IMG/VR virus record: IMGVR_UViG_3300042882_000131
Coordinates: 1-38,071 of that record
From: a virus
DNA length: 38,071 nt
Strand: one strand, 5' to 3'
Shown here: in pieces, positions 6,074-13,286 of the stretch
How positions within the stretch are numbered: the stretch's first letter is position 1
Layout of the letters: each line of letters opens with the position of its first letter
Notes under the pieces: model-generated
Seen by the model: the letters and a program-made list of their open reading frames with translations, nothing else
Told to the model about the DNA's origin: nothing
Database searches by the model: none
Made by a program: the position numbers and the translations under genes

Positions 6074-6787
6074 ATGAATCAGAAACTAGACATTGAGGAA
6101 ATAAAAGAAAAAATATTGGCTAAACTTGAACCATCAGGTTGGGCTAGAGTATTGAAGAGTTTTATCTATAGCAGTGACTTTGATAACATTATAGTAGAGC
6201 TTGCTAAACAAGCAAAAGATGGTAAGAGATTTACCCCTACTATGAAGAACTGGTTCCGGGCATTTGAAGAGTGCCCATACAGTGAGCTTAGGGTGGTAGT
6301 CATTGGCCAAGATCCATACCCTGGATTAGGACATGCTGATGGGATATCATTTAGTCTGAGTCAAACAGAAGATATGCAACCAAGTTTAAAGTACTTGTTA
6401 AATGCAGTCAACAAGTCCGTATATAATAGTGCACCAGTTTCCGTAGATAAAGATCTTACAAGATGGGCAAACCAAGGTGTACTAATGTTTAATACGGCTT
6501 TGACAACTAATGTAGGTAAGATAGGTCAGCATTATCTGATTTGGAAGCCATTCTCTGCATACCTGTTTGATTGGCTTACCTGGCACAACAGTGGAATCAT
6601 TTACGTGTACTTAGGTAAGAAAGCAGAAGAATGGGCATCATGTGTAAATGATAATAACTACAAGTTCTTTGTAACGCACCCAGCAGCCGCCAGCTATACT
6701 GGCCATAAAGAATGGGATAGCAAGAATGTATTTGTAGAGATTAAAGATTTACTCAAGAAGAATAATAATTTTGATATTGAGTGGTGA
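6074..6787 (+). CDS. ung: Uracil-DNA glycosylase, family 1
   Basis: Removes uracil from DNA by cleaving the N-glycosidic bond, starting base-excision repair. The 237-residue length fits family 1. The water-activating motif is GQDPYPG at residues 78-84, with catalytic Asp80. It carries Pro where most family 1 enzymes have His (GQDPYH), a substitution seen in some viral enzymes. The downstream stretch GHADGISFS matches the conserved GQAHGLSFS. The leucine-loop region is HPAAASYTG with catalytic His202. I chose ATG 6074; the frame could extend to 5972, but that would run across the minus-strand gene and add residues unlike the family. The stop overlaps the next start (TGATG). Phage-encoded glycosylase is common in crAss-like replication modules. 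Confidence 0.93.
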   Translation: MNQKLDIEEIKEKILAKLEPSGWARVLKSFIYSSDFDNIIVELAKQAKDGKRFTPTMKNWFRAFEECPYSELRVVVIGQDPYPGLGHADGISFSLSQTEDMQPSLKYLLNAVNKSVYNSAPVSVDKDLTRWANQGVLMFNTALTTNVGKIGQHYLIWKPFSAYLFDWLTWHNSGIIYVYLGKKAEEWASCVNDNNYKFFVTHPAAASYTGHKEWDSKNVFVEIKDLLKKNNNFDIEW

Positions 6788-7377
6788 TGGAAGAAATTTT
6801 CAACAAATTAATAAAGAACGGCTTGTCTCCAAACCAGTTCTATTTACTGTGGTGTAAGAAGAACAGTATTGTACCATCATTTAACACCAACTATTCTGTA
6901 GAGCTAATGCGTCTCAAGAATGGTGGATGGTTGAATGATGATGATACAATCACAAGTCCTTCTCTCATACTTTTACAAGAAATAGAATCTTACTTTAAGA
7001 ACAGTAAGAAAAAGACTTCTAAAGACGTTATGGGTGAAAATTTCATGGTAAACATTGAGGCTTATTTGGAACTTTTTCCTAAATTTAAGCTTCCCAGCGG
7101 TAAATATGCAAGAGCAGACAAGACAAACCTTGAAGGTAACTTCAGGTGGTTCTTTGAGAGTCACAAGTACTCTTGGGAAACAGTATTTAACGCAACAAAG
7201 TTGTATTTAGATCAGTATGAAAGACAAGGTTACAAATACATGAGAACTTCTCAGTACTTTATCCGCAAACAGAATCCTGATAAGACATATGATTCAGAGC
7301 TAGCAAATTATTGTGATATGATTACAAATGGAGAAACAGGAATTGATGACACACATTTTAGTGAGAAAGTATTTTGA
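6787..7377 (+). CDS. Conserved protein upstream of helicase, possible replication accessory or loader
   Basis: A 196-residue protein starting at ATG 6787, which shares a base with the glycosylase stop (TGATG); a GTG at 6781 would add two residues. The N-terminal 60 residues look like a winged-helix domain (SPNQFYLLWCKKNS, ELMRLKNGGWL). The C-terminal half is helical with a conserved-looking aromatic stretch (NFRWFFESHKYSWETVFNATK ... YMRTSQYFIRKQ). Related proteins are frequent next to replication helicase genes in Bacteroidota phages as far as I recall. A winged helix plus helical C-terminal domain immediately upstream of a DnaB-like gene suggests helicase loading or origin binding, but there is no ATPase motif and the function is inferred. 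Confidence 0.65.
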   Translation: MEEIFNKLIKNGLSPNQFYLLWCKKNSIVPSFNTNYSVELMRLKNGGWLNDDDTITSPSLILLQEIESYFKNSKKKTSKDVMGENFMVNIEAYLELFPKFKLPSGKYARADKTNLEGNFRWFFESHKYSWETVFNATKLYLDQYERQGYKYMRTSQYFIRKQNPDKTYDSELANYCDMITNGETGIDDTHFSEKVF

Positions 7378-7553
7378 TAGACTACAAATTAAAGATCTTC
7401 ATTATAGCATTAATGGGATCACTCATTGGGTACAAAGTAGTTGATCTATTTATAATCCCAGTGACCTTTTGGCAATACTTCAGTATTGAAGTTGTCATAA
7501 CAGTATTACATGTACTCTATGACATTGTCAAGCAGAAGGAAATAAACAGGTAA
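7374..7553 (+). CDS. Small membrane protein (59 residues), TTG start
   Basis: A short open frame from TTG 7374 (overlapping the preceding stop as TTGA) to TAA 7551-7553. It encodes 59 residues; an internal ATG at 7413 would give 46. It has a short basic start (IDYKLK), a hydrophobic helix from about residue 7 to 31, an aromatic turn (TFWQYF), and a second hydrophobic stretch (VVITVLHVLYDIV). A basic tail (KQKEINR) follows. This otherwise empty 178-base interval between two replication genes is fully covered by the frame, which ends two bases before the next ATG. The tight packing and hydrophobic pattern support a real gene; the start codon is uncertain. Function unknown. Confidence 0.5.
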   Translation: MIDYKLKIFIIALMGSLIGYKVVDLFIIPVTFWQYFSIEVVITVLHVLYDIVKQKEINR

Positions 7554-7555
7554 AT

Positions 7556-8566
7556 ATGGATAACAAAGAAAAGGCTGGTCCAAAGAAAAAGTGGAACAGC
7601 CAACGTGAAGGTTTTCAGGAATCTCTGAGATATCTACAGGGTAGAATGAAAGGTGAGATTAAAAGTCTCAGAACACCATGGGCAAAGTTTAATAATGCAA
7701 CTACAGATGGATTAGAGTGGAATACCTTCACTGTGATTGCCGGTAGGCCTGCCAGTGGTAAGACTCTTATTGCAGAACAAATTGTAAGAGAGTCCTTTCC
7801 TCTTAACCCCGGTGAGAACTTTAGAGTCCTGCAATTCCAATTTGAGATGCTAGCAAGAACTTCTGCAATACGTGAGTATTCCAGTGTGATTGGTAGATCT
7901 TACAAGTACTTATGTAGTGCTGACGGAAAACTTTCAGGTGATGATTTACAAAAATGTTATGATTACGCAAAAGCCAAAATAAAGTATCCCATAGACGTAG
8001 TAGAAAGGCCTTGTACCGTAGAAGAGTTCAAGCAAATTATAGGGGAATACATGATGGACCATGCACACTATGATTCTGATGATAATCTGATTTTTACAAA
8101 AGCTCTGATTACTATAGATCACTCTGTACTATTTAAGAACGGACCTACGGAAAAGTCTAAGCAGGACATGCTAGCAAACCTAGGTGAAGCAATTACATCT
8201 CTTAAAAGACAGTGGCCGGTAGCATTTGTACTCTTGAGTCAGCTCAATAGAAATATTGACAACCCTGAGAGAAGTGAAGATGGTAAATATGGTAATTACG
8301 TGCTTGAGTCTGATATATTTGGTTCTGATGCAATTCTGCAGCATGCTGATACTGTCATAGGAATTAATAGACCTGGTAAACAGAAAATTAGATTCTATGG
8401 ACCTGATAGGTATGTGATTGATGATGACAAGATCTTAGTACTACACTTTCTTAAATCAAGAAATGGTGAGACTGGATTATGTTTCTTCAAGGCTGAATTT
8501 GAAAAGATGATGATTGCAGAGATGATTACACCTCCACAACAGGAGAAAAGACTAACAACAAAATAG
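7556..8566 (+). CDS. DnaB-like replicative helicase (RecA-fold domain)
   Basis: Hexameric SF4 replicative helicase of the DnaB C-terminal type, expected to unwind DNA ahead of the phage polymerase. Walker A is GRPASGKT (residues 63-70), a typical DnaB form. Walker B is ALITIDH (183-189), and LLSQLNR (226-232) matches the conserved glutamine/arginine motif. The C-terminal HFLKSRNGETG segment is typical of DnaB. At 336 residues it lacks the N-terminal primase-interacting domain of bacterial DnaB (about 450-470 residues), having only about 55 residues before the core. The gene ends in tandem TAG-TAA stops. Position between a possible loader and Sak4/SSB genes supports the assignment. Confidence 0.9.
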   Translation: MDNKEKAGPKKKWNSQREGFQESLRYLQGRMKGEIKSLRTPWAKFNNATTDGLEWNTFTVIAGRPASGKTLIAEQIVRESFPLNPGENFRVLQFQFEMLARTSAIREYSSVIGRSYKYLCSADGKLSGDDLQKCYDYAKAKIKYPIDVVERPCTVEEFKQIIGEYMMDHAHYDSDDNLIFTKALITIDHSVLFKNGPTEKSKQDMLANLGEAITSLKRQWPVAFVLLSQLNRNIDNPERSEDGKYGNYVLESDIFGSDAILQHADTVIGINRPGKQKIRFYGPDRYVIDDDKILVLHFLKSRNGETGLCFFKAEFEKMMIAEMITPPQQEKRLTTK

Positions 8567-8572
8567 TAAATT

Positions 8573-9097
8573 ATGAGTTTAACAACAAAACCTACAATCA
8601 ACAGGCAAGAAAAGACTGAGGAACTGTATGCGTTTCATGAATGGAAATTCAAGTTACTAGGTGAAGACAACCCAGTATTCATCCCCAAGTGTGCTTATGT
8701 GCCTAAATTTATGTCAGAGCAGCATATTGGATTCTTTCTTAGTGAACTTAAGAAAGGCAAGGATATCTATACTGAGTTTACAAGTATTGACCTAGACCCT
8801 GAAGATCCTACCAGAACTCTTTACAAGTGGAGATTCAATCCCCATTATGAAGAAGAGTATGAGAAGACTGAACCAGCAGCTAATGGTCATTTCAGATATC
8901 TTGTCCCTGTATCAGAGTTGATTAAGATTGAAATGGAACAAGCAGTAGAGGTAAGTGAGTTCCCAGACTTTGATGAGATCATGGATCCAGATCTAGATGC
9001 TCCGTTGAGTCAAATTACAATGAGAGATCTTGCAGCTATCATGCTTAAAAAGCCGGTAAGTAACAAGAAATGGTTAAATGACATCATTAATTCTTAA
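8573..9097 (+). CDS. Conserved phage protein of the replication module
   Basis: A 174-residue acidic protein of unknown function. The N-terminal 100 residues include an aromatic-rich region (ELYAFHEWKFKLLG; TLYKWRFNPHYEEEY) and conserved prolines. The C-terminal 50 residues are acidic, with DFDEIMDPDLDAPL and a short helix (TMRDLAAIMLKK). It lies seven bases after the helicase and four bases before the Sak4-like ATPase, so it is surely co-expressed with them. It has no nucleotide-binding or nuclease motif. An adaptor role in the replisome is possible. I have no family to offer. Confidence 0.65.
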   Translation: MSLTTKPTINRQEKTEELYAFHEWKFKLLGEDNPVFIPKCAYVPKFMSEQHIGFFLSELKKGKDIYTEFTSIDLDPEDPTRTLYKWRFNPHYEEEYEKTEPAANGHFRYLVPVSELIKIEMEQAVEVSEFPDFDEIMDPDLDAPLSQITMRDLAAIMLKKPVSNKKWLNDIINS

Positions 9098-9100
9098 GTC

Positions 9101-9826
9101 ATGGGAATAACATTGCCAACTGTAAAAATTAAGGGGGACAGAGTGAACCCTAAGAGAATATTAATTTATTCTAAGCCAAAGACTGGTAAAACCACAGCGT
9201 ATGCTGGTCTTGATAACAATCTGATTTTTGATTTAGAAAACGGAACTGATTACATTGATGCTCTTAAGATTAAGATCACTACTCTTCAAGAACTGCTAGA
9301 TGCCGGTAAAGCTATTAAGGAAGCAGGAAGACCATATGATTATGTTACCATAGATACTGTAACTGCATTAGAGGAAATGATTATGCCATTGGCTATCAAA
9401 CTCTACAGACAGACTCCAATGGGTAAGAACTTTGATGGTGACACTGTAGTTACTTTAGCTAATGGTGCAGGATATTTATATATCCGTCAAGCATTCTTCC
9501 AAGTATTGGATTTTATTGATACATTAGCGCCCACAATTATCTTATCAGGTCATATCAAAGACAAACAAGTTGATGATAAAGGTGAACTAGTTATGTCTGC
9601 CAACATTGACTTAACTGGTAAGATTAAATCAATGATTTGTGCACAGGCTGATGCTATTGGTTATATGTATAGAAAAGGTAATAAGACCATTCTTACATTC
9701 AAAACCAATGATGAAGTCACTTGTGGTGCAAGACCAGAGCATCTTAGAAATGAGGAGATAGTAATAACAGAGATGATTGACGGAGTCCTTAAGACAACTT
9801 GGGACAAGGTATTTATTAACAAATAA
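9101..9826 (+). CDS. Sak4-like RecA-fold ATPase (AAA_24 type)
   Basis: Phage recombination ATPase of the Sak4 type, a short RecA-like protein that helps single-strand annealing together with an SSB. The 241 residues carry Walker A SKPKTGKT (24-31) directly after a strand (RILIYS), a metal-coordinating LIFDLENGTD stretch, and a Walker B-like YVTIDTVTALE. A later strand IILSGHIKD and an ending typical of the family (ITEMIDGVLKTTWDKVF) follow. The gene is followed after 11 bases by a probable ssDNA-binding protein; pairing of Sak4 and SSB genes is a known arrangement. Walker motifs are clear; the exact subfamily is judged from length and context. Confidence 0.8.
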   Translation: MGITLPTVKIKGDRVNPKRILIYSKPKTGKTTAYAGLDNNLIFDLENGTDYIDALKIKITTLQELLDAGKAIKEAGRPYDYVTIDTVTALEEMIMPLAIKLYRQTPMGKNFDGDTVVTLANGAGYLYIRQAFFQVLDFIDTLAPTIILSGHIKDKQVDDKGELVMSANIDLTGKIKSMICAQADAIGYMYRKGNKTILTFKTNDEVTCGARPEHLRNEEIVITEMIDGVLKTTWDKVFINK

Positions 9827-9837
9827 AACAAAGAAAG

Positions 9838-10515
9838 ATGGCTTTAAGCACAACAGATTTGGGCAAAGAAGGTGGAGGACTACCTAAAACATTTGCACCG
9901 GGAAACCACGCACTACAAATTAACAGTGTGTATTTAGAAGATTTCAAATTCATTCCAGATGCAGTGCATCTCATGATGAACATGGAGACTGAACCTATTG
10001 AAGGGTTTGAAGGATTTATGATTGACAAAGATGATGCAAGCAAGGGTCACTATGCAGGTCAGATTGGTAGAGTTAAGGCTAGCCAATATGCATTTGCTGA
10101 TGGTGAGACTAAGTCAGGTATCAAGATTCAGAGAGATAGATCTATCATGATGTTCTTGCAGAACTTATGTAAGACTTTGGGAATCAATGATTGGTTCTTG
10201 GCCCAGGATAATAAGCATGACACAATCCAGGAGTTTGTAAATGCATTCAACACCACAGCTCCTTTTAAAGATAAGTATCTTGAGTTCTGTATTGCTGGTA
10301 AAGAATATGAAGGTAAAACTGGTTACACTAATTACGATATGTGGTTGCCAAAAGGTTCTAAAGATGGTTATGCCTATGCAGCTAAAGGCTCTAAGGTAGT
10401 GCCTTACAATGAGGCAGATCATCTTAAGAAACTAGAAGTAAAACCCGTTGTGGGATTCGGTGATGATGATTTGGATATTCCAACTAGATCATCTTCAGAC
10501 TTCAGTCTTGACTAA
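9838..10515 (+). CDS. Probable single-stranded DNA-binding protein
   Basis: A 225-residue protein likely to coat single-stranded DNA during replication and annealing. The N-terminal two thirds are rich in strands and aromatic residues (NHALQINSVYLEDF; GHYAGQIGRVKASQYAF) in the style of an OB fold. The C-terminus is acidic (GDDDLDIPT ... SSSDFSLD), as in SSBs, where the tail recruits partner proteins. It sits 11 bases after the Sak4-like ATPase and directly before a terminator. The length exceeds bacterial SSB (about 170). Assignment rests on layout, tail and neighbour, not on a specific motif. Confidence 0.7.
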   Translation: MALSTTDLGKEGGGLPKTFAPGNHALQINSVYLEDFKFIPDAVHLMMNMETEPIEGFEGFMIDKDDASKGHYAGQIGRVKASQYAFADGETKSGIKIQRDRSIMMFLQNLCKTLGINDWFLAQDNKHDTIQEFVNAFNTTAPFKDKYLEFCIAGKEYEGKTGYTNYDMWLPKGSKDGYAYAAKGSKVVPYNEADHLKKLEVKPVVGFGDDDLDIPTRSSSDFSLD

Positions 10516-10533
10516 GCATAGCAGCTTATAGTT

Positions 10534-10560
10534 AAAGGGGAGTCTAAGGGTTCCCCTTTT
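10534..10560 (+). terminator. Rho-independent terminator
   Basis: An 8-bp stem (AAAGGGGA, 10534-10541, with TCCCCTTT, 10552-10559) around a 10-base loop, ending in TTTT. It follows the SSB gene by about 18 bases. The next ATG is only 18 bases downstream. Confidence 0.85.
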
Positions 10561-10578
10561 CTATTAAATTTACAAATT

Positions 10579-11574
10579 ATGATATCTACAAGAACAATTA
10601 TCGGGGGTATAGAAGATGTACCAAGAGAATGGATATTTGAATACTATCTCAATCTCAAGGAAAGACTAACAGGTCAAGATGTAAAGATTTTATCTGCATT
10701 TAATTCTAGTGATAAAGTACCATCCATGTTTGTCTATTTTGACACCATGAGTGGACAGTACAAGTTCAAAGATTTCTCTTCAGGTCATCAGGGTGATGCA
10801 ATTCATTTAGTAACATCCTTGTTTAATCTTGGAACATTTGCTCATACAGTCAATAAAATTGTGGCTGATTATGCTGCCTATCTCAAGGATAATAACATTA
10901 CTGCAACTACAGAGCATCAGTTTCATGATAAGTTTAAGGTTACTGACTATGAGATCAGACACTGGACTAATCTAGATGAGGCCTATTGGATGGGTTACAA
11001 GATAGGTTCTAAGTTATTAGAGCACTACAATGTTGCTCCGTTAGAGTTCTTCACTATGGAGAAGACAGAACTAGATGGTACTGTAACTTCTATGACCTTT
11101 AATAGAAAGTATGTCTATGGTTATTTCCGGAAAGATGGTTCTTTATACAAGATCTACATGCCCAAGAATCCAGAGAAGAAGTTTATCAAAGTTGAGAATT
11201 ATACACAGGGTTCTGATCAGTTAACCTCTAGCAGTTGTGATGCTTTGATTATTACTTCATCTCTCAAAGATTTAATGGCATTTAGGAAACTTGGAATAAA
11301 AGGTTATCAATCAATTGCTCCTGACAGTGAGAACAGTATGATTACTAAAACTGGTATGCACATATTGAAGCAAAGATTTGGTAAGGTGATCGTCTTGTTT
11401 GACAATGATGAACCGGGTATAGCAGCAGCTAAGAAGTATCAGGAAAACTATGGAGTTAGCTATGTAGTGCTTGATATGGAGAAGGATTTATCTGATTCAG
11501 TCAAGGCTCATGGTCTTATTAAAGTCAAGGAAAAATTAGTATCTTTATTAGATGAGTTGGACATTTCAAGGTAA
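10579..11574 (+). CDS. DnaG-like primase with degenerate zinc and TOPRIM sites
   Basis: A 331-residue protein with the layout of a phage DnaG primase, which makes RNA primers for replication. Residues 37-80 align with the CHC2 zinc-ribbon region (FNSSDKVPSMFVY ... FKDFSSGHQGDAIHLV), including the GD pair before the helix, but the zinc-binding Cys/His residues are absent. A TOPRIM-like domain follows at about 220-300. It has a strand-helix unit (DALIITSSLKDLMAFRKLG) and the acidic motif VIVLFDNDEPG (270-280). The TOPRIM glutamate normally found in the first strand-loop is replaced (ITSSLKD). Either the catalytic residues are supplied differently or activity has diverged. It overlaps the next gene by 23 bases. 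Confidence 0.8.
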   Translation: MISTRTIIGGIEDVPREWIFEYYLNLKERLTGQDVKILSAFNSSDKVPSMFVYFDTMSGQYKFKDFSSGHQGDAIHLVTSLFNLGTFAHTVNKIVADYAAYLKDNNITATTEHQFHDKFKVTDYEIRHWTNLDEAYWMGYKIGSKLLEHYNVAPLEFFTMEKTELDGTVTSMTFNRKYVYGYFRKDGSLYKIYMPKNPEKKFIKVENYTQGSDQLTSSSCDALIITSSLKDLMAFRKLGIKGYQSIAPDSENSMITKTGMHILKQRFGKVIVLFDNDEPGIAAAKKYQENYGVSYVVLDMEKDLSDSVKAHGLIKVKEKLVSLLDELDISR

Positions 11575-11977
11575 AGAGTTTGATGAATTCTGCATCCCAG
11601 ATGGTGGTGTAGGTTTTATCTACATGATGACTGCCATTATAGATGGTAAGTCAATTGCATATATTGGTAAGAAGAACTTCTTTGCTAATATCAAGAGGAA
11701 AATGGGTAAGAAAGCATTAGCTATGAGCACTGATAAAAGGCTCAAGAAGTATACGCGGGAACTTAAACCAGATTTCATGAGATATTACAGCAGTAATAAG
11801 ATTCTCAAAGATGCTCACAAAGCAGAAGTACAAATCAAGAGAGAGATTCTCAGGATATGCTATTCAGCCACAGAGCTTACATACCAGGAAGTAAAGCACC
11901 AGTTTCAATATGAAGTGCTTGAGAAAGAAGAATTCCTAAATGGGAATATCTTAGGTAGGTTTTATAAAACAAAGTAA
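11552..11977 (+). CDS. GIY-YIG endonuclease, SegE-like
   Basis: A 141-residue protein of the Seg-like GIY-YIG endonuclease type. The two signature strands appear as FIY (22-24) and YIG (37-39, in AYIGKK). Downstream are the conserved pattern MRYYSSNKIL (similar to YYGSS in the family), a helix-rich region (REILRICYSATELTYQEVKHQF) containing the likely catalytic Glu, and the C-terminal NGNILGRFY. T4-like Seg proteins are free-standing homing endonucleases; others act in phage recombination. Its start lies 23 bases inside the primase gene, unusual for an invading homing gene and more like an integrated operon member. Confidence 0.75.
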   Translation: MSWTFQGKEFDEFCIPDGGVGFIYMMTAIIDGKSIAYIGKKNFFANIKRKMGKKALAMSTDKRLKKYTRELKPDFMRYYSSNKILKDAHKAEVQIKREILRICYSATELTYQEVKHQFQYEVLEKEEFLNGNILGRFYKTK

Positions 11978-11978
11978 T

Positions 11979-12149
11979 ATGCGTTCAAAAGAAAAAGCAG
12001 ATGAATTGTATAACAATTCACTAAAACTTTACGGCCAAGAAAAAGCTAAGAAAGAAGCATTGAACTCTGCTCATGCTGCTAAAGCTCTTGCCCCTATGGA
12101 CCGTTGGGAATATTGGGGAAGAGTTGTAAATCACATAATTTCAAGATAA
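11979..12149 (+). CDS. Small conserved helical protein (56 residues)
   Basis: A short frame from ATG 11979 to TAA 12147-12149, filling the space between the GIY-YIG gene and the DUF6878-like gene. It encodes 56 residues, highly charged and helical: KADELYNNSLKLYGQEKAK, then AHAAKAL and a terminal WEYWGRVVNHIIS. Similar small proteins with an opening KA-x-EL helix and a YW-x-x-V ending are frequent in Bacteroidota phages as I recall. Spacing is two bases after the upstream stop's last base and two bases before the next ATG. Function unknown. Confidence 0.6.
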   Translation: MRSKEKADELYNNSLKLYGQEKAKKEALNSAHAAKALAPMDRWEYWGRVVNHIISR

Positions 12150-12151
12150 GT

Positions 12152-12553
12152 ATGACAGAAATGGAAGTTACCAGCCTCTTATTGAAGCTGGCTGACCTTG
12201 GTGTGACCGGGGTTAAAGTAAGATATGAAGGTGGAGGAGACTCAGGTGCTATTGAATGGATATACTATACAACAAGTCCCTGTGAGAATCCACATGATGT
12301 AGATGACTTAGTTGATGAATGGGGAGGTGATTCTGCAGATTTGAGAAGCTTGACTTCTGAATTATGTGATGATTTAGAATCTTTTGCCAATAATAGAATT
12401 TTAGATGATCTTGAAGATTGGTGGAATAATGATGGTGGTTATGGAGAACTATCAATCTGTGTGCCTTCAGGACAGTACAAAGTCAACAATGTTATTAGAG
12501 TAACTCAAGAGTTCTTGCATGAAGGAGATTTATTAAGTAAAGCTGATGAGTAA
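12152..12553 (+). CDS. DUF6878-like protein
   Basis: A 133-residue acidic protein. The stretch GGGDSGAIEWI (23-33) and the C-terminal DWWNNDGGYGELSI followed by a basic strand resemble the DUF6878 family, found in phages and mobile elements, of unknown function. I start it at ATG 12152. An upstream TTG in the same frame at 12104 would add 16 residues overlapping the preceding small gene. It is directly followed, in a TAATG overlap, by a DUF6915-like gene. Both have the character of conserved accessory proteins; nothing in either points to catalysis. Confidence 0.7.
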   Translation: MTEMEVTSLLLKLADLGVTGVKVRYEGGGDSGAIEWIYYTTSPCENPHDVDDLVDEWGGDSADLRSLTSELCDDLESFANNRILDDLEDWWNNDGGYGELSICVPSGQYKVNNVIRVTQEFLHEGDLLSKADE

Positions 12554-12894
12554 TGGCACATCCTTGGGAACATTCAAAATCATCAGCTAGAAAGTTTGGA
12601 GGTGTACCTGAAGATTACCATCACATTCATGAGTGGTTTGATGCTACTAAAGCATGGATAGCCCATAGTAAGCATAGGATGTTTAGACATCATGCTGAAG
12701 GTATCTTTGAATGTGAGAAGGTATTTGGTGTATCTTTTGTCAACTCTGCTGGTAAAACTGTATACACAAGATATGTTGCAGAACAGCATGTCAAGGAGGA
12801 TTGTAATAATTATATCCCTAGTGCTAAAGAATGGGTGGATAACATTAATACACCTACAGAATGGATGATTAAAACACTTAAAATAGAAGACTGA
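12553..12894 (+). CDS. DUF6915-like protein
   Basis: A 113-residue protein with a pattern I recognise as DUF6915: MAHPWEHSKSSARKFGG at the N-terminus, DYHHIHEWFDATKAWIA, the His-rich segment KHRMFRHHAEGIFECE, and the ending TRYVAEQHVKEDCNNYIPS. Conserved His residues (H43, H47, H48, H78) could bind a metal, but no function is established. It is coupled by one-base overlaps to both neighbours. The family occurs in phages and bacteria, often beside other small proteins of unknown role. Confidence 0.8.
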   Translation: MAHPWEHSKSSARKFGGVPEDYHHIHEWFDATKAWIAHSKHRMFRHHAEGIFECEKVFGVSFVNSAGKTVYTRYVAEQHVKEDCNNYIPSAKEWVDNINTPTEWMIKTLKIED

Positions 12895-13286
12895 TGATTT
12901 TAAACAGACAAGAAGCAAGTAATATCTTAAAGATGTTACAGTCAGAAGATCAAGACAACATGACTATAGCTTTCCAGGCTATTGATGCTCACACATTTAG
13001 TACAAAAGAAATTGGATATCTTATTTATTTCTACAAGTTTAGTAAATATGATAAGGCTGCTTGGGAAAATCATGCTCCGAAGTCTTACAAAATTTTGGAC
13101 AAGTTTGTAAATATGAATGAGCCTCTTACTTATGGTAAGGGTCTGACAATTATGATTGAAAAGAAAACTAAGCCTGAGATTATTGAGCTGTTCTTAGAAG
13201 GACATGTAGCTGAATTAACTCGGATGTTAGGAACTATGGGTTACCCCGTAGAGAGTTTAGAGATTAACATAAATCTAAAGAAATGA
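12894..13286 (+). CDS. Hypothetical protein with SEDxDN motif
   Basis: A 130-residue protein whose N-terminus contains NILKMLQSEDQDNMTIAFQAID (residues 10-31). It resembles the segments in the proteins at 4662-5108 and 15794-16939. The middle is aromatic and helical, and the last 40 residues form helices (KPEIIELFLEGHVAELTRML) and a strand. It starts with a one-base overlap (TGATG) and ends in an ATGA overlap with the metallopeptidase/VWA gene, so it may be functionally linked to the MoxR/VWA pair. No family recognised. Confidence 0.65.
   Translation: MILNRQEASNILKMLQSEDQDNMTIAFQAIDAHTFSTKEIGYLIYFYKFSKYDKAAWENHAPKSYKILDKFVNMNEPLTYGKGLTIMIEKKTKPEIIELFLEGHVAELTRMLGTMGYPVESLEININLKK

Noticed and set aside
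12583-12918. Minus-strand frame of 111 codons across the DUF6915-like gene
   Set aside because: Fully overlaps a well-supported plus-strand gene and has a low-complexity composition; a shadow frame.
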